Shown: positions 7,370 through 16,328 of the stretch, piece by piece
Numbering within the stretch: position 1 is the stretch's first letter
How the letters are laid out: each line of letters begins with the position of its first letter
From: Croceibacterium xixiisoli
GTDB lineage: Bacteria > Pseudomonadota > Alphaproteobacteria > Sphingomonadales > Sphingomonadaceae
Assembly: GCF_009827305.1 (NCBI RefSeq)
Contig: NZ_WTYJ01000001.1
Location: 1,488,001-1,552,000 of the forward strand
DNA: 64,000 nucleotides
Direction of reading: 5' to 3'
Made by a program: the position numbers and the translations under genes
The notes under the pieces: model-generated
Database searches by the model: none
What the model saw: only the letters and a program-made list of their open reading frames with translations
What the model was told of the DNA's origin: nothing

Positions 7370-9421
7370 ATGCGTGTAAACAGCAATTCTTCCCGTGCCT
7401 TGATGCTTTGCGGTGCCATGATTCTCGCGCCCGCCATTGCCCATGCCGAAGTCGCCGCAACCAGCGAAGCGGCAAGCGCCGTGGAAGATGATACAAACAG
7501 GGAAGGCAGCACGATCATCGTCACCGCCGCTGCCACCGGCGTGGATATTCGCGATGCCCCCGCATCGGTCAGCGTCATCACCCGTGAAGAGATCGAACGT
7601 CAGCCGGTGCAGAGCCTGGGCGAACTGCTCGGCCGTTTGCCGGGTGTAACCGGCGGCATCAGCCCGACCGGCGCCATGTCCAAGATCACCATTCGCGGCC
7701 TGTCGGACAATTACACCCTGATGCTGGTCAATGGCCGCCGCATCGGCAATTCACGCGACATCGCCTATCGCCCCGATCTGGGCCGGCAGAACCTCAACTG
7801 GATTTCGCCCGACATGATCGAGCGGATCGAGGTCGTGCGTGGCCCGATGTCGTCGATCTATGGTTCGGACGCCATGGGCGGGGTGATCAACATCATCACC
7901 CGGAAGATCGCCCCCAATTGGCGCGGCTCGGCCAATGCCAGCTATACGCTGCAGGAGCAGGCCGATCGGGGCGATTCCTACCAGGTCGGCGGCAATGTCA
8001 CCGGCCCGATCACCGACAGCATCGGCCTGACGCTGGGCGGCACCTATGCCCGCACCGATCCGGATGAGGTGATCCTGGCCGGCAACAATGGCGCAGCCGG
8101 TGTCTCCAGCACCAATCTGACCGGCGGGCTGAACTGGCGCCCGGCAGAGGGGCATGATGTTTCTGCCGAAGTCACCTATGGCCTGGAAGACCCGATCGCA
8201 CCGACGACCCGGGCGGCCAATGGCAATGCGCAGAGCGCATTTGGTTCGAATACGGAGCGGCTCGGCCTGCGGCTGGGTCATGAAGGGGATTGGGGTTTCG
8301 CCAGTTCGCGGCTCGACATCTATCACAATTCCTATGTGAACACCGATCAGGCCGATTCAGGCGGCACGGCGGAATTCAAGGAATTCATCATCGATGGCCT
8401 CATCAATTTCGAGGCCAATCTGCTGGTCGCGCACAAGCTGGCCGTGGGTGGGCAGTATCGCGAAGAAGAGCTGACCAACACCGACACCATCGGCACCATT
8501 CCGATCGATTATGATGGCAATGTCGTCGATGGCGCCACATTGACCGGGCACACGGCGGCACTGTTCATTGAGGACCAGATCGGACTGGTCAAGGAACTGC
8601 ATCTGACTTTGGGCGGTCGTCTGGACAGCCATCATCGCTATGGCGAAAACTTCAGCCCTCGTGCCTATCTGGTCTGGCATCCGATCGAGCAGGTGACACT
8701 GCGTGGCGGCATTTCGCGCGGCTTCCGCGCCCCGTCGCTGAAGGAAAACAGCGCCGGTGCCGCCACCCAATCGGGCGGCAATGGCTGCAGGTCGCTCGTC
8801 GGCCTGGGCTACACCACCGGTGGTTGCTACATGGCGGGCAATCCTGATCTCGATCCGGAAGAAAGCACCAATTACGAAGTGGGTGCCCAGTGGGATTCCG
8901 ATCTGCTCCAGCTCGGAGCAACCTATTTCTACACCGACTTCAAGAACAAGATCGAATACGCTCCGCTCGGCTTCTTCGAAGGGCGCTGGTGGACGCAGAT
9001 GCGCAATGTCCAGCGTGCCCGCACACAAGGGTTGGAACTGACCGGTCAGCTGCGTCCGGCCGAAACCATCACCGTTCGCGCCAACGCCACATGGATGATG
9101 GAAGCCAAGAACCTTGATACGGGCGCCAACCTGATCACAGCCCCGGAATGGTCGGTGTTCGGATCGATCGACTGGCAGCCGACCGAGCGGCTCGGTCTGT
9201 TCTTCTCCGGTCAGTATACGGGCAAGCAATTGGGTGGCGGAACCACGCTGACCAATGCCAACACCATCTTCGATCTGAACGCAGCCTATGATGTGACTGA
9301 TTTTCTGACCCTGCGCGCGGGCGTGATGAATGTGTTCGCCGAACAGATCACCGGCACCGGGGGCTCTGGTTACTATTCGCCAGGCCGCCGCTTCTTCGCG
9401 GGGGTGACCACCCGATTCTGA
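7370..9421 (+). CDS. TonB-dependent outer-membrane receptor (CirA/FepA-like)
   Basis: A 683-residue outer-membrane receptor with a signal peptide ending near AIAHA-E, a TonB-box-like STIIVTA segment, a plug domain to about residue 175 (including the VVRGPMSSIYGSDAMGGVIN motif) and a 22-strand barrel ending in a terminal Phe (TTRF). The start ATG at 7370 is eight bases after GGAG. The plug resembles receptors for siderophores and colicins, but the ligand cannot be read from the sequence. It stands alone, with a structured leader upstream and a strong terminator downstream, so it is probably regulated separately from the sortase pair. Confidence 0.9.
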   Translation: MRVNSNSSRALMLCGAMILAPAIAHAEVAATSEAASAVEDDTNREGSTIIVTAAATGVDIRDAPASVSVITREEIERQPVQSLGELLGRLPGVTGGISPTGAMSKITIRGLSDNYTLMLVNGRRIGNSRDIAYRPDLGRQNLNWISPDMIERIEVVRGPMSSIYGSDAMGGVINIITRKIAPNWRGSANASYTLQEQADRGDSYQVGGNVTGPITDSIGLTLGGTYARTDPDEVILAGNNGAAGVSSTNLTGGLNWRPAEGHDVSAEVTYGLEDPIAPTTRAANGNAQSAFGSNTERLGLRLGHEGDWGFASSRLDIYHNSYVNTDQADSGGTAEFKEFIIDGLINFEANLLVAHKLAVGGQYREEELTNTDTIGTIPIDYDGNVVDGATLTGHTAALFIEDQIGLVKELHLTLGGRLDSHHRYGENFSPRAYLVWHPIEQVTLRGGISRGFRAPSLKENSAGAATQSGGNGCRSLVGLGYTTGGCYMAGNPDLDPEESTNYEVGAQWDSDLLQLGATYFYTDFKNKIEYAPLGFFEGRWWTQMRNVQRARTQGLELTGQLRPAETITVRANATWMMEAKNLDTGANLITAPEWSVFGSIDWQPTERLGLFFSGQYTGKQLGGGTTLTNANTIFDLNAAYDVTDFLTLRAGVMNVFAEQITGTGGSGYYSPGRRFFAGVTTRF

Positions 9422-9478
9422 GTTGAGCCGAGATCCGGTTGCCTGACGTTGTTCCGTCCGCAACCGGTTGACGCAACT

Positions 9479-9516
9479 GACCCGGGGCGCTCCGACCTGC
9501 GTCCCGGGTCTTTCTT
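9479..9516 (+). terminator. rho-independent terminator of the TonB receptor gene
   Basis: GACCCGGG (9479-9486) pairs with CCCGGGTC (9503-9510), followed by TTTCTT. It lies 58 bases after the receptor stop. Confidence 0.8.
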
Positions 9517-9561
9517 GTCTGAAGACAGGAAGTTTCGGACATCGCGCCGGAACGGCGCGCG

Positions 9562-9864
9562 TCAGCCCAGCAGCAGCGTGCTCAGACAGACCAGAATGGC
9601 AATGCCGACTGCGCTGGCAGCGACGGGAACCCAGCGGCCGGTGCTGCGGGCAAGTGCTTCGTAAGCGCGCAATTGCGCCTGATAGGCAGGATTGCTGGTG
9701 AGGGCCGTGAATTCGACGAAACTCACCTCTCTCAACAAATCATCCAACTCGCCGAATTCATCGGGGGTCAGCGCATCGGATCGGCTCAACAGGGCGCGCG
9801 CGCGTTCGCTGGCGCGTTCATGGGATCGGGGGGAAAGGGTGATCCCGGTCGGCGTGCTGGCCAT
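9562..9864 (-). CDS. small protein with a C-terminal membrane helix, function unknown
   Basis: A 100-residue protein. The first 80 residues are charged and helical, and the last 20 form a single hydrophobic segment ending the protein, as in a tail-anchored topology. The ATG at 9864 is preceded by GGGAGG with eight bases of spacing, better than the in-frame GTG seven codons upstream. A promoter with a palindrome precedes it at 9937-9965, separating it from the ndh gene on the same strand. I do not recognise a family. The shared operator-like motif suggests it could belong to the regulon of the XRE regulator at 3.2-4.0 kb. Confidence 0.65.
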   Translation of the reverse strand: MASTPTGITLSPRSHERASERARALLSRSDALTPDEFGELDDLLREVSFVEFTALTSNPAYQAQLRAYEALARSTGRWVPVAASAVGIAILVCLSTLLLG

Positions 9865-9936
9865 GGTCTTGCATCCTCCCGTCACCCCGGCGCATGATCG
9901 CGCGGCCCGATCCCATTATGGAGTCGTTCATCTGAC

Positions 9937-9965
9937 AATTCTGCACAGATGTGCTATCAACTCAA
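9937..9965 (-). promoter_or_regulatory. promoter with GCACA-TGTGC palindrome
   Basis: On the minus strand TTGAGT (9960-9965) lies 17 bases from AGAATT (9937-9942). The spacer contains the palindrome GCACATCTGTGC (9943-9954 on the opposite strand reading). The sequence TGTGCAGAATTGTC matches 13 of 14 positions of the site ahead of the XRE regulator gene. TTGAG is directly repeated just upstream. Confidence 0.5.
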
Positions 9966-9996
9966 CTCAAATAATAGAGATTGGCTGTTTGTCAGG

Positions 9997-11328
9997 TCAG
10001 TGCAGCTTGAGCTGCGGTCTGACGATCTGGTTGACTCTGCCGACCAGCAGCAGCGCCATGCCCCTGGCCCAGCCGTGGATGGCAATCAGATGCATGCGGT
10101 AGAGCGATGTATAGACAAACCGCGCCAGCCGCCCTTCGATCGCCATGCGTCCACCGACCAGATTGCCCATCAGGCTGCCAACCGTGGAAAACCGGCTCAG
10201 GGACACCAGCGATCCGTGGTCCTGATATATAAATGGTTTCAAAGTTTTGCTGCGCATAATTAGGCCCAGGTTGCGGAACACTGCGCTGGCCATCTGATGC
10301 GCGGCCTGGGCACGGGGCGGGACCGGACGTTCCAGCCCTGATCGGGTATGGGAACAGCAATCGCCCATGGCGAAGATCCGCAAGTCGCGGGTAGTCTGCA
10401 GTGTGTTGCTGACGATCAGCTGGTTGTTGGCATTGGTTTCGAGGCCCAGCCGGGCCAGCATCGGCGCCGCCTTTACCCCGGCGGCCCAGACCAGCAGATC
10501 TGCCTCGATCCGTTCGCCATCTTCGCAGATGATCGCGTGCGGCACCGCCTCTTTCACGCGAGTATCGGCGCGCACATCCACCCCCAGCGCGCGCAATTCA
10601 CCCTCTGCTGCAGCGGCCAGCCGGGCGGGGAGGGCGGGCAGGATGCGCGGCCCCGCTTCGACCAGGCTGACTTTCAGCCGGCTTTCATCGAACACCTCCA
10701 GCCCGAAGTGCCGCAGCGCCCCGGCTGAATTGAACAGTTCTGCCGCGAGTTCCACCCCGGTCGCGCCGCCGCCGACGATCGCCACCCGGACATGCTCGTC
10801 GGCATGCCGGTCCAGGCTCATCGCCCGCGACACGCGCAGGCAGTGGTTGAGCAGCAGGTTGCGGAACCGGTCGGCCCCCGCCCGATCATCCAGGAACAGG
10901 CAGTTTTCCTTAACTCCCGGGGTGCCGAAATCATTGGTGACCGATCCGATCGCCAGCACCAGATAATCGTAACGGATGCGATGCCGGCCGATCAGCTCGG
11001 TCCCGTCATCATCCAGCAGCGGGGCCAGCACCACCTCCCGGTTTGACCGATCAACCCCCTCCAGCGTGCCGAGGAAAAAACGATAGCCCCAGCGGTGGCA
11101 ATGGCTCCGATATCCGACCTCGTCCAGATTGGCGTCCAGCGCGCCGGCCGCCACCTCATGCAGCAAGGGTTTCCAGATATGCGTTCGGTTGCGTTCGATC
11201 AGGATGATGTCGTGGTGCTTGCGGCCATATTTCGCGCCAAGCCTGCGCACGAGTTCCAACCCACCGGCGCCGCCGCCTACTACGACGATCTGGATCTTGC
11301 GGGTCTTTAACGGGGTATCTGTGCCCAT
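9997..11328 (-). CDS. ndh: type II NADH dehydrogenase (NAD(P)/FAD-dependent oxidoreductase)
   Basis: A 443-residue membrane-associated flavoprotein expected to pass electrons from NADH to quinone without pumping protons. An N-terminal FAD-binding Rossmann motif (VVVGGGAGGLELV), a second dinucleotide motif near residue 170 (VAIVGGGATGVELA) and the GD motif that closes the FAD site (FAMGDCC) are all visible, and the C-terminal helices fit membrane attachment. ATG codons at 11349 and 11346 are possible, but the ATG at 11328 has GAGGA eight bases upstream and gives a family-like N terminus. The gene stands alone on the minus strand. A quinone-linked sulfide oxidoreductase is less likely because the paired redox cysteines are missing. 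Confidence 0.88.
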   Translation of the reverse strand: MGTDTPLKTRKIQIVVVGGGAGGLELVRRLGAKYGRKHHDIILIERNRTHIWKPLLHEVAAGALDANLDEVGYRSHCHRWGYRFFLGTLEGVDRSNREVVLAPLLDDDGTELIGRHRIRYDYLVLAIGSVTNDFGTPGVKENCLFLDDRAGADRFRNLLLNHCLRVSRAMSLDRHADEHVRVAIVGGGATGVELAAELFNSAGALRHFGLEVFDESRLKVSLVEAGPRILPALPARLAAAAEGELRALGVDVRADTRVKEAVPHAIICEDGERIEADLLVWAAGVKAAPMLARLGLETNANNQLIVSNTLQTTRDLRIFAMGDCCSHTRSGLERPVPPRAQAAHQMASAVFRNLGLIMRSKTLKPFIYQDHGSLVSLSRFSTVGSLMGNLVGGRMAIEGRLARFVYTSLYRMHLIAIHGWARGMALLLVGRVNQIVRPQLKLH

Positions 11329-11548
11329 CGCCGAATTCCTCGCCATCATCTCCCGCCAACTTCGCCTGTTTTCAGGCTGCGCGGCCGCCGGTCAGGCGCG
11401 CCGAAGTCGGCTTGGCAACTCTATCAAACAATTGGAAAATTCCCGCAGTAATTTATGGTCGATCGCATTCTGAAACAGAATTGTTCCGGGCTGCCTACTC
11501 CTGTGCCAACTGCTTGCCAGGGCCCAAGGCGCGTGGCAGAATTCCGGC

Positions 11549-11806
11549 ATGACGGATATTTCGACAACCGGGGTGTTTGTTTGTCTGGCGGCGTCCGCGC
11601 TGCTCGCCAGGTTCCTGCGGCACGGCAGCTTCGCATTGCGGTTGCTGCCCTTGCTCCCGATTGTGCCCGCCATTGTCTTCGGTTTCAACAAGGTCGAGGC
11701 GCCGATGCCGGCATGGCTGAATGCTACGATCGGCATCATCGCCCTGCTGGTCATCGGGGTAGATGGGGCGCTTCGTTTCAAAGGCTCTCACCCTGCAAGG
11801 GGGTGA
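11549..11806 (+). CDS. possible small membrane protein
   Basis: An 85-codon frame with two to three hydrophobic segments and a positively charged end. The amino-acid pattern looks like a genuine membrane protein, but no clear ribosome binding site precedes the ATG and I recognise no family. Upstream, between 11329 and 11548, the only structure I see is the inverted repeat ATTCTG-AAA-CAGAAT at 11467-11481. Confidence 0.4.
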   Translation: MTDISTTGVFVCLAASALLARFLRHGSFALRLLPLLPIVPAIVFGFNKVEAPMPAWLNATIGIIALLVIGVDGALRFKGSHPARG

Positions 11807-11857
11807 ACGATGCGGGCAACACAGCAGTTCTGGTAACGGAGAGTTCGGTTGCCCCGC

Positions 11858-12823
11858 TCAAGCGAACGGGTCCGCCATATCGATCTCGATGCTCGGCCGG
11901 CTCTGGCGCACGCGGCTGCCCGGGGCGACCGAATGGGTCAGCCAGACATTGCCGCCGATCACCGATCCGCGGCCGATGGTGATCCGGCCCAGGATGGTGG
12001 CGCCGGAATAGATCGTCACGTGATCCTCGATGATCGGGTGGCGCGGCTCATCCTTGACGATGTTGCCGTCATCATCGGTGCTGAAGCTGCGCGCGCCCAG
12101 CGTGACCGCCTGGTAGATCCGCACATTGTTGCCGATGATCGCGGTCTGGCCGATCACCACGCCGGTGCCGTGATCGATGAAGAAGCTTTCGCCGATATGG
12201 GCGCCGGGGTGGATGTCGATCCCGGTGCGCGAATGGGCCACCTCGGCGATGATCCGCGCCACAAGCGGTGCACCCAGCAGATAGAGCGTATGGGCAATCC
12301 GGTGATGGATCACTGCCGTGACGCAGGGGTAGCACAGCAACACCTCATCCACGCTGCGCGCCGCCGGATCGCCCGAATAAGCCGCCTCGATATCGGTATC
12401 GATCAGTCGGCGAATTTCCGGCAGGCTGCTGGCGAGCCCGGCCATGATGCGGCGCGTTTCCGTGTCGATATCCGTCGTAGCGCCATCTGCCTGGCAGCGT
12501 TGGTTATAGGCCATTTCCATGCGAATCTGGCAGCTGAGCAGCGGCAGCGCCGTTTCCAGCGAGGCGATGACGAAGGCATCTTCATTGTCCGGCGTGATTT
12601 CCGCCGGGCCCAGGCGCAGCGGAAACAGCGCCGAACTCAGCGAATCCAGCACCCGCACGATCGCGTGGCGAGAGGGGAAGCCGTGCTGGCCATATTCGAT
12701 ATGGCGGTCCTGCCCGTCACGCCATTGCTGCCGCGCCTGGCGCAGCTGGTTGGCAATCTCCACCACATCGGCATTGGCCGGGCAGCTGGGGGCAATCTCG
12801 TCTGCGGGGTGGGGAAAGGCCAT
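11858..12823 (-). CDS. cysE: serine O-acetyltransferase (EpsC/CysE type)
   Basis: A 321-residue cytosolic enzyme acetylating L-serine with acetyl-CoA, the committed step of cysteine synthesis. An N-terminal helical domain (about 1-165) precedes left-handed beta-helix hexapeptide repeats. The catalytic-site signature HPGAHIGESFFIDHGTG and VVIGQTAIIGNN is intact. The C-terminal tail after the last repeat is short. It is longer than E. coli CysE at the N terminus, as in the EpsC group. The ATG at 12823 is the first good candidate, though its ribosome binding site is weak. It diverges from an FAD/NAD(P)-binding protein gene, and an SLC13-type permease follows that, so the cluster may serve sulfur assimilation (inference). 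Confidence 0.92.
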   Translation of the reverse strand: MAFPHPADEIAPSCPANADVVEIANQLRQARQQWRDGQDRHIEYGQHGFPSRHAIVRVLDSLSSALFPLRLGPAEITPDNEDAFVIASLETALPLLSCQIRMEMAYNQRCQADGATTDIDTETRRIMAGLASSLPEIRRLIDTDIEAAYSGDPAARSVDEVLLCYPCVTAVIHHRIAHTLYLLGAPLVARIIAEVAHSRTGIDIHPGAHIGESFFIDHGTGVVIGQTAIIGNNVRIYQAVTLGARSFSTDDDGNIVKDEPRHPIIEDHVTIYSGATILGRITIGRGSVIGGNVWLTHSVAPGSRVRQSRPSIEIDMADPFA

Positions 12824-13107
12824 GGTCTGCAACTGCCGGGTAAGGGGCCGGGTGGGGCAGGGCCGACGCCTGATTGCCGTCACCACGGGAGAACCGTGTT
12901 TTGCCAATGATATCCTGACGTTGACGTCCCGGATAGCTGCTGCTGCAGAGCCGGGGAATTCCGGCCCGAAGCGGGCACCGCTCCTAGCGCGGCGCATTCC
13001 GGCGTCAACAGGATTTTGCTTTTACCAAAGCCCTGCGTGGCAAGCATTTCTATATTCTCTATTAAAACGGTTGAGAAATGGCTGCGCCTCCTGCATGGGC
13101 GTTGATC

Positions 13108-14499
13108 ATGACGGCATCAGGCAAATTCGGCAGTTTGGATTCCACAGGCAATCAGGGTGAACTGCCCGTGGCCATCATTGGCGCTGGGTTCAGCGGCACA
13201 TTGCTGGCGATCAATCTGCTGCGCCACGGGGTGAAGGTGGTGCTGATCGAGAGGGATGGCGCCAATCTGGCCAAGGGGCTGGCCTTTGGCACCCGCCAGC
13301 CCGAACATCTGCTGAATGTGCGCGCCGTGAACATGAGCGCTCTGCCCGACGATGCCAGCCATTTCCTACGCTGGATGGGCTTTTCCGGCAGCGATCTGGA
13401 AAACCGCTTCGTTCCCCGGCTGGCCTATGGTCATTATCTGCGCGAATTGCTGATCGAAACGCTGGCTGCAGCCCCAGGTCGGGCTGATGTGCTGACGGCA
13501 GAGGTGGTGGCCGCGCATTTCGATGAGGATCGGGCCAGGCTGACCCTGTCCGATGGCGATGAAGTACCCTGCCGTGCAGTGGTGCTGGCACTGGGCAATT
13601 TTCCGCCCGATCCGCATCCGGTGCTGGCCGGATTGTCGGAACCAACCTGGTTTGCCGATCCCTGGACACCCGGCGTGCTGGATGATCTCGATACGCTGGA
13701 TCACATCTTGCTGGTGGGTACGGGGCTGACCGCGATCGATATTGCGGTGTCGCTTGATCGGGCTGGTTTTCAGGGACGGATCACCGCCCTGTCCCGTCGG
13801 GGCCTGCGTCCGCGCAGCCATGCGGAAACCGGCCCGACAGTGGCGCCGGTGTCGCGCCCACAAGCTGATGGTACCGTCTTGCTTCGTCAGATCCGGCAAC
13901 GCGCCGCGCAGATCGGCTGGCGCGGGGCGATCGACGAACTGCGCCCGCATACGCAGCACATCTGGCGCCGCCATGACGCGGCCGCGCAGGCGAGTTTCCT
14001 GCGGCATTGCCGGCCTTTCTGGGATGTGCACCGCCACCGGCTTGCCCCGCAGGTGGCGGACCGCGTGGCGGCGATGGAAAAACAGGGCCGGTTGCGGGTT
14101 CTGGCCGGCAATCTGCTGTCGGCAGAGCCGGCTGGCCATGTCGTGCGGATCGGCTGGCGGCCGCGCGGCAGCGACGACATTTCGCGCATGGCGGTGGACC
14201 GGATCATCGGTTGCACCGGGCCTTCTGGCGATCTGGCCCGAAGCCCGGACGCGCTGTTGCAGGGTCTGCTGGCGACAGGTGCCATCCGCCCGGACGTGCA
14301 TCGGCTGGGGCTCGACGTCGATCATGTCGGCCGGGTGAAGCGGGCCGATGGCACCGGGCATGACCGGCTGTTCGCGGTGGGGCCGATCACCAAGGGGGAG
14401 GCGTGGGAAATGATCGCCGTCCCCGATATCCGCCGCCAGGTCTGGAGCCTCGCCCGTCAACTCGCCAATGCGCATTGGGTCGGGGGCGAGGGTCTCTAA
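13108..14499 (+). CDS. FAD/NAD(P)-binding oxidoreductase-like protein
   Basis: A 463-residue soluble protein of the FAD-NAD(P)-binding superfamily. The N-terminal dinucleotide fold has AIIGAGFSGTLLAINLL, and a second Rossmann-like motif (LLVGTGLTAIDIAVSL) lies near residue 200. The substrate is unknown. An in-frame ATG at 13078 is possible, but neither start has a clear ribosome binding site. I chose 13108 because an A/T-rich promoter-like stretch ends close to 13070. The gene diverges from cysE, across a 284-base gap. Its stop overlaps the stop of the convergent permease gene by four bases (14496-14499), an unusually tight tail-to-tail arrangement. Confidence 0.8.
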   Translation: MTASGKFGSLDSTGNQGELPVAIIGAGFSGTLLAINLLRHGVKVVLIERDGANLAKGLAFGTRQPEHLLNVRAVNMSALPDDASHFLRWMGFSGSDLENRFVPRLAYGHYLRELLIETLAAAPGRADVLTAEVVAAHFDEDRARLTLSDGDEVPCRAVVLALGNFPPDPHPVLAGLSEPTWFADPWTPGVLDDLDTLDHILLVGTGLTAIDIAVSLDRAGFQGRITALSRRGLRPRSHAETGPTVAPVSRPQADGTVLLRQIRQRAAQIGWRGAIDELRPHTQHIWRRHDAAAQASFLRHCRPFWDVHRHRLAPQVADRVAAMEKQGRLRVLAGNLLSAEPAGHVVRIGWRPRGSDDISRMAVDRIIGCTGPSGDLARSPDALLQGLLATGAIRPDVHRLGLDVDHVGRVKRADGTGHDRLFAVGPITKGEAWEMIAVPDIRRQVWSLARQLANAHWVGGEGL

Positions 14500-16277
14500 T
14501 TCAGGAACAGGATCGCCCCGCACACCGCCAGCCCGACGATGATATTGGTCGGCACGCCAATGCGGACGAAATCGGCGAAGCTGTATTCCCCCGCGCGATA
14601 GACCAGCGCGTTGGTCTGGTAACCGATCGGCGTGGCGAAGCAGGCCGATGCGCCGATCATCACCGCAATCACCAAGGGGCGCGGATCGATGCCCAGATCC
14701 AGCGCCAGCTGGATCACCACCGGCGTCACGATGGCGGCAACCGCATTGTTGCTGAGCAATTCAGACAGCAACAGGGTGATGAAATAGACCAGGAACACCA
14801 GCATGGCTGGCGATGCACTGGTCAGCAGCGGGGTGAGCCAGGATACCATCAGCTGCACGCTGCCCGCCTGTTCCAGTCCGGTGCCCACGGCCAGCATCGC
14901 GATGATCAGGATCAGCACATCGCCGTCGATCGATCCCCAGGCCTCTTCCGCATCGATGCAGCGTGTGGCCAGGATCACGCCGATGGCGATGATCGCGGCC
15001 ATGGCGATCGGCATGATGTTCAGCGCCGCCAGCGTCACCGTGGCCGCCAGCGCACCCACTGCGATCGGCGCCTTCTTGCGCCGCAGCGCGCGGGTGGCCG
15101 TGACGCCGACCCCGAGCAAATGCGGATTGTCGCGCAACTGGTCGATCTCTCTGCGTTCGCCCGACACCAGCAGGCTGTCAGCTGCGCGCATGCGGGTGCC
15201 CGCCAAATCCGGCCCGGCCAGATGATTGTGTCGCGACACGCCCAGCACCCGCACCCGCAGCCGATGAACAAACGGAATATCGGCCAGTCTCTGCCCGATC
15301 GAGGGGTGGGAGGGGGCGATCATGGTTTCCACCACATCGCCCGCGCTGGCGGGTGGGGCAGAGGATCCGGCCATGCCGATATCGAAATCGCGCCCGGTCC
15401 GCAGGGTCATCAGTTCGACGGCGCTGGCGCGCACCACCAGCCGGTCGCCCGGACGCAGATGGCGTTCGTCCAGCCCGTGGCGCAGCACATCACTGCCGCG
15501 CTTGAGGCCGAGCAGCTTCACATTGCGCTTGAACAGCGGCAGGGTGGTCGGCGTTTTTCCGATCAGCGAACTGTCTGCCCGCACCGCGAGTTCGCTCAGA
15601 AAATCAGGAATCTGCGATGATGAGCCATCGCCCTTGATCGGGTCTTTCGGCAGCAATCGCACCAGCAACAGCATGGCGACGATGCCGGCGATAACCCCGG
15701 CGAAGCCATAGGGCGTGATCTCGAAAATGCCGAATGGCGCGAGACCCGCATCGCGCGCGATCCCGTCAACGATCAGATTGGTGGAGGTGCCGATCAGCGA
15801 CAGACAGCCCCCCAGCACGGCCAGCACCGACATCGGCATGAGCAGACGTTTGGCCGGAATGCCGGTAACCTCCGCGAGGCGTATCATGATCGGGATCATG
15901 ATGATGACGACCGGCGTGTTGTTGAGGAAGGGCGAAGCCACCAGCATGCCGGCGAAGACTTCGACCAGGGTCAGCCGCGGGTGGCGTTCGGCCCGCGCGA
16001 CGATGACATTGATGATCGCCTCGATCGCGCCGGTGCGCACCAAGGCGCCGGACAGCACCAGCATCGCCCCCACGGTAATCGGCGCGCTGTTGGAAAAGGC
16101 GGCGGCAAGGCCGGACGAATCGAGCAGGCCGGTGACGAGAAAGGCGCAGGCGCCAAACAGGGAGACCACGGCCACGGGATAGCGTTCACGCAGGAAGGCC
16201 ACGAACATGGCGGCCAATATCAGAAGCCCGATAATGGCACTGTGTGCGTCGATGAAACGCTCTATGGTGGTCCACAT
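14496..16277 (-). CDS. SLC13 family permease with central TrkA-C (RCK_C) domains
   Basis: A 593-residue inner-membrane anion transporter. Two membrane halves (about 15-215 and 400-593) flank a soluble region of about 180 residues carrying two TrkA-C-like repeats (for example around HLRPGDRLVVRAS and TRMRAADSLLVSG). Family motifs SNSAPITVGAML, NNTPVVIIMIPI and SNNAVAAIVTPV are clear. Relatives transport dicarboxylates or sulfate, and members with RCK_C insertions include sulfate transporters. The nearby cysE makes sulfate attractive, but this is inference. The ATG at 16277 has a weak ribosome binding site. Confidence 0.88.
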   Translation of the reverse strand: MWTTIERFIDAHSAIIGLLILAAMFVAFLRERYPVAVVSLFGACAFLVTGLLDSSGLAAAFSNSAPITVGAMLVLSGALVRTGAIEAIINVIVARAERHPRLTLVEVFAGMLVASPFLNNTPVVIIMIPIMIRLAEVTGIPAKRLLMPMSVLAVLGGCLSLIGTSTNLIVDGIARDAGLAPFGIFEITPYGFAGVIAGIVAMLLLVRLLPKDPIKGDGSSSQIPDFLSELAVRADSSLIGKTPTTLPLFKRNVKLLGLKRGSDVLRHGLDERHLRPGDRLVVRASAVELMTLRTGRDFDIGMAGSSAPPASAGDVVETMIAPSHPSIGQRLADIPFVHRLRVRVLGVSRHNHLAGPDLAGTRMRAADSLLVSGERREIDQLRDNPHLLGVGVTATRALRRKKAPIAVGALAATVTLAALNIMPIAMAAIIAIGVILATRCIDAEEAWGSIDGDVLILIIAMLAVGTGLEQAGSVQLMVSWLTPLLTSASPAMLVFLVYFITLLLSELLSNNAVAAIVTPVVIQLALDLGIDPRPLVIAVMIGASACFATPIGYQTNALVYRAGEYSFADFVRIGVPTNIIVGLAVCGAILFLN

Positions 16278-16328
16278 GGCGACCGGTGAAGCACTTACCG
16301 GCCATACCGCGCAAGGGGCAGCGCGAAT

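Noticed and set aside
13040-13080. Sigma-54 promoter (TGGCA) ahead of the FAD-binding protein gene
   Set aside because: TGGCA is present, but the required GC element at the correct spacing is not.
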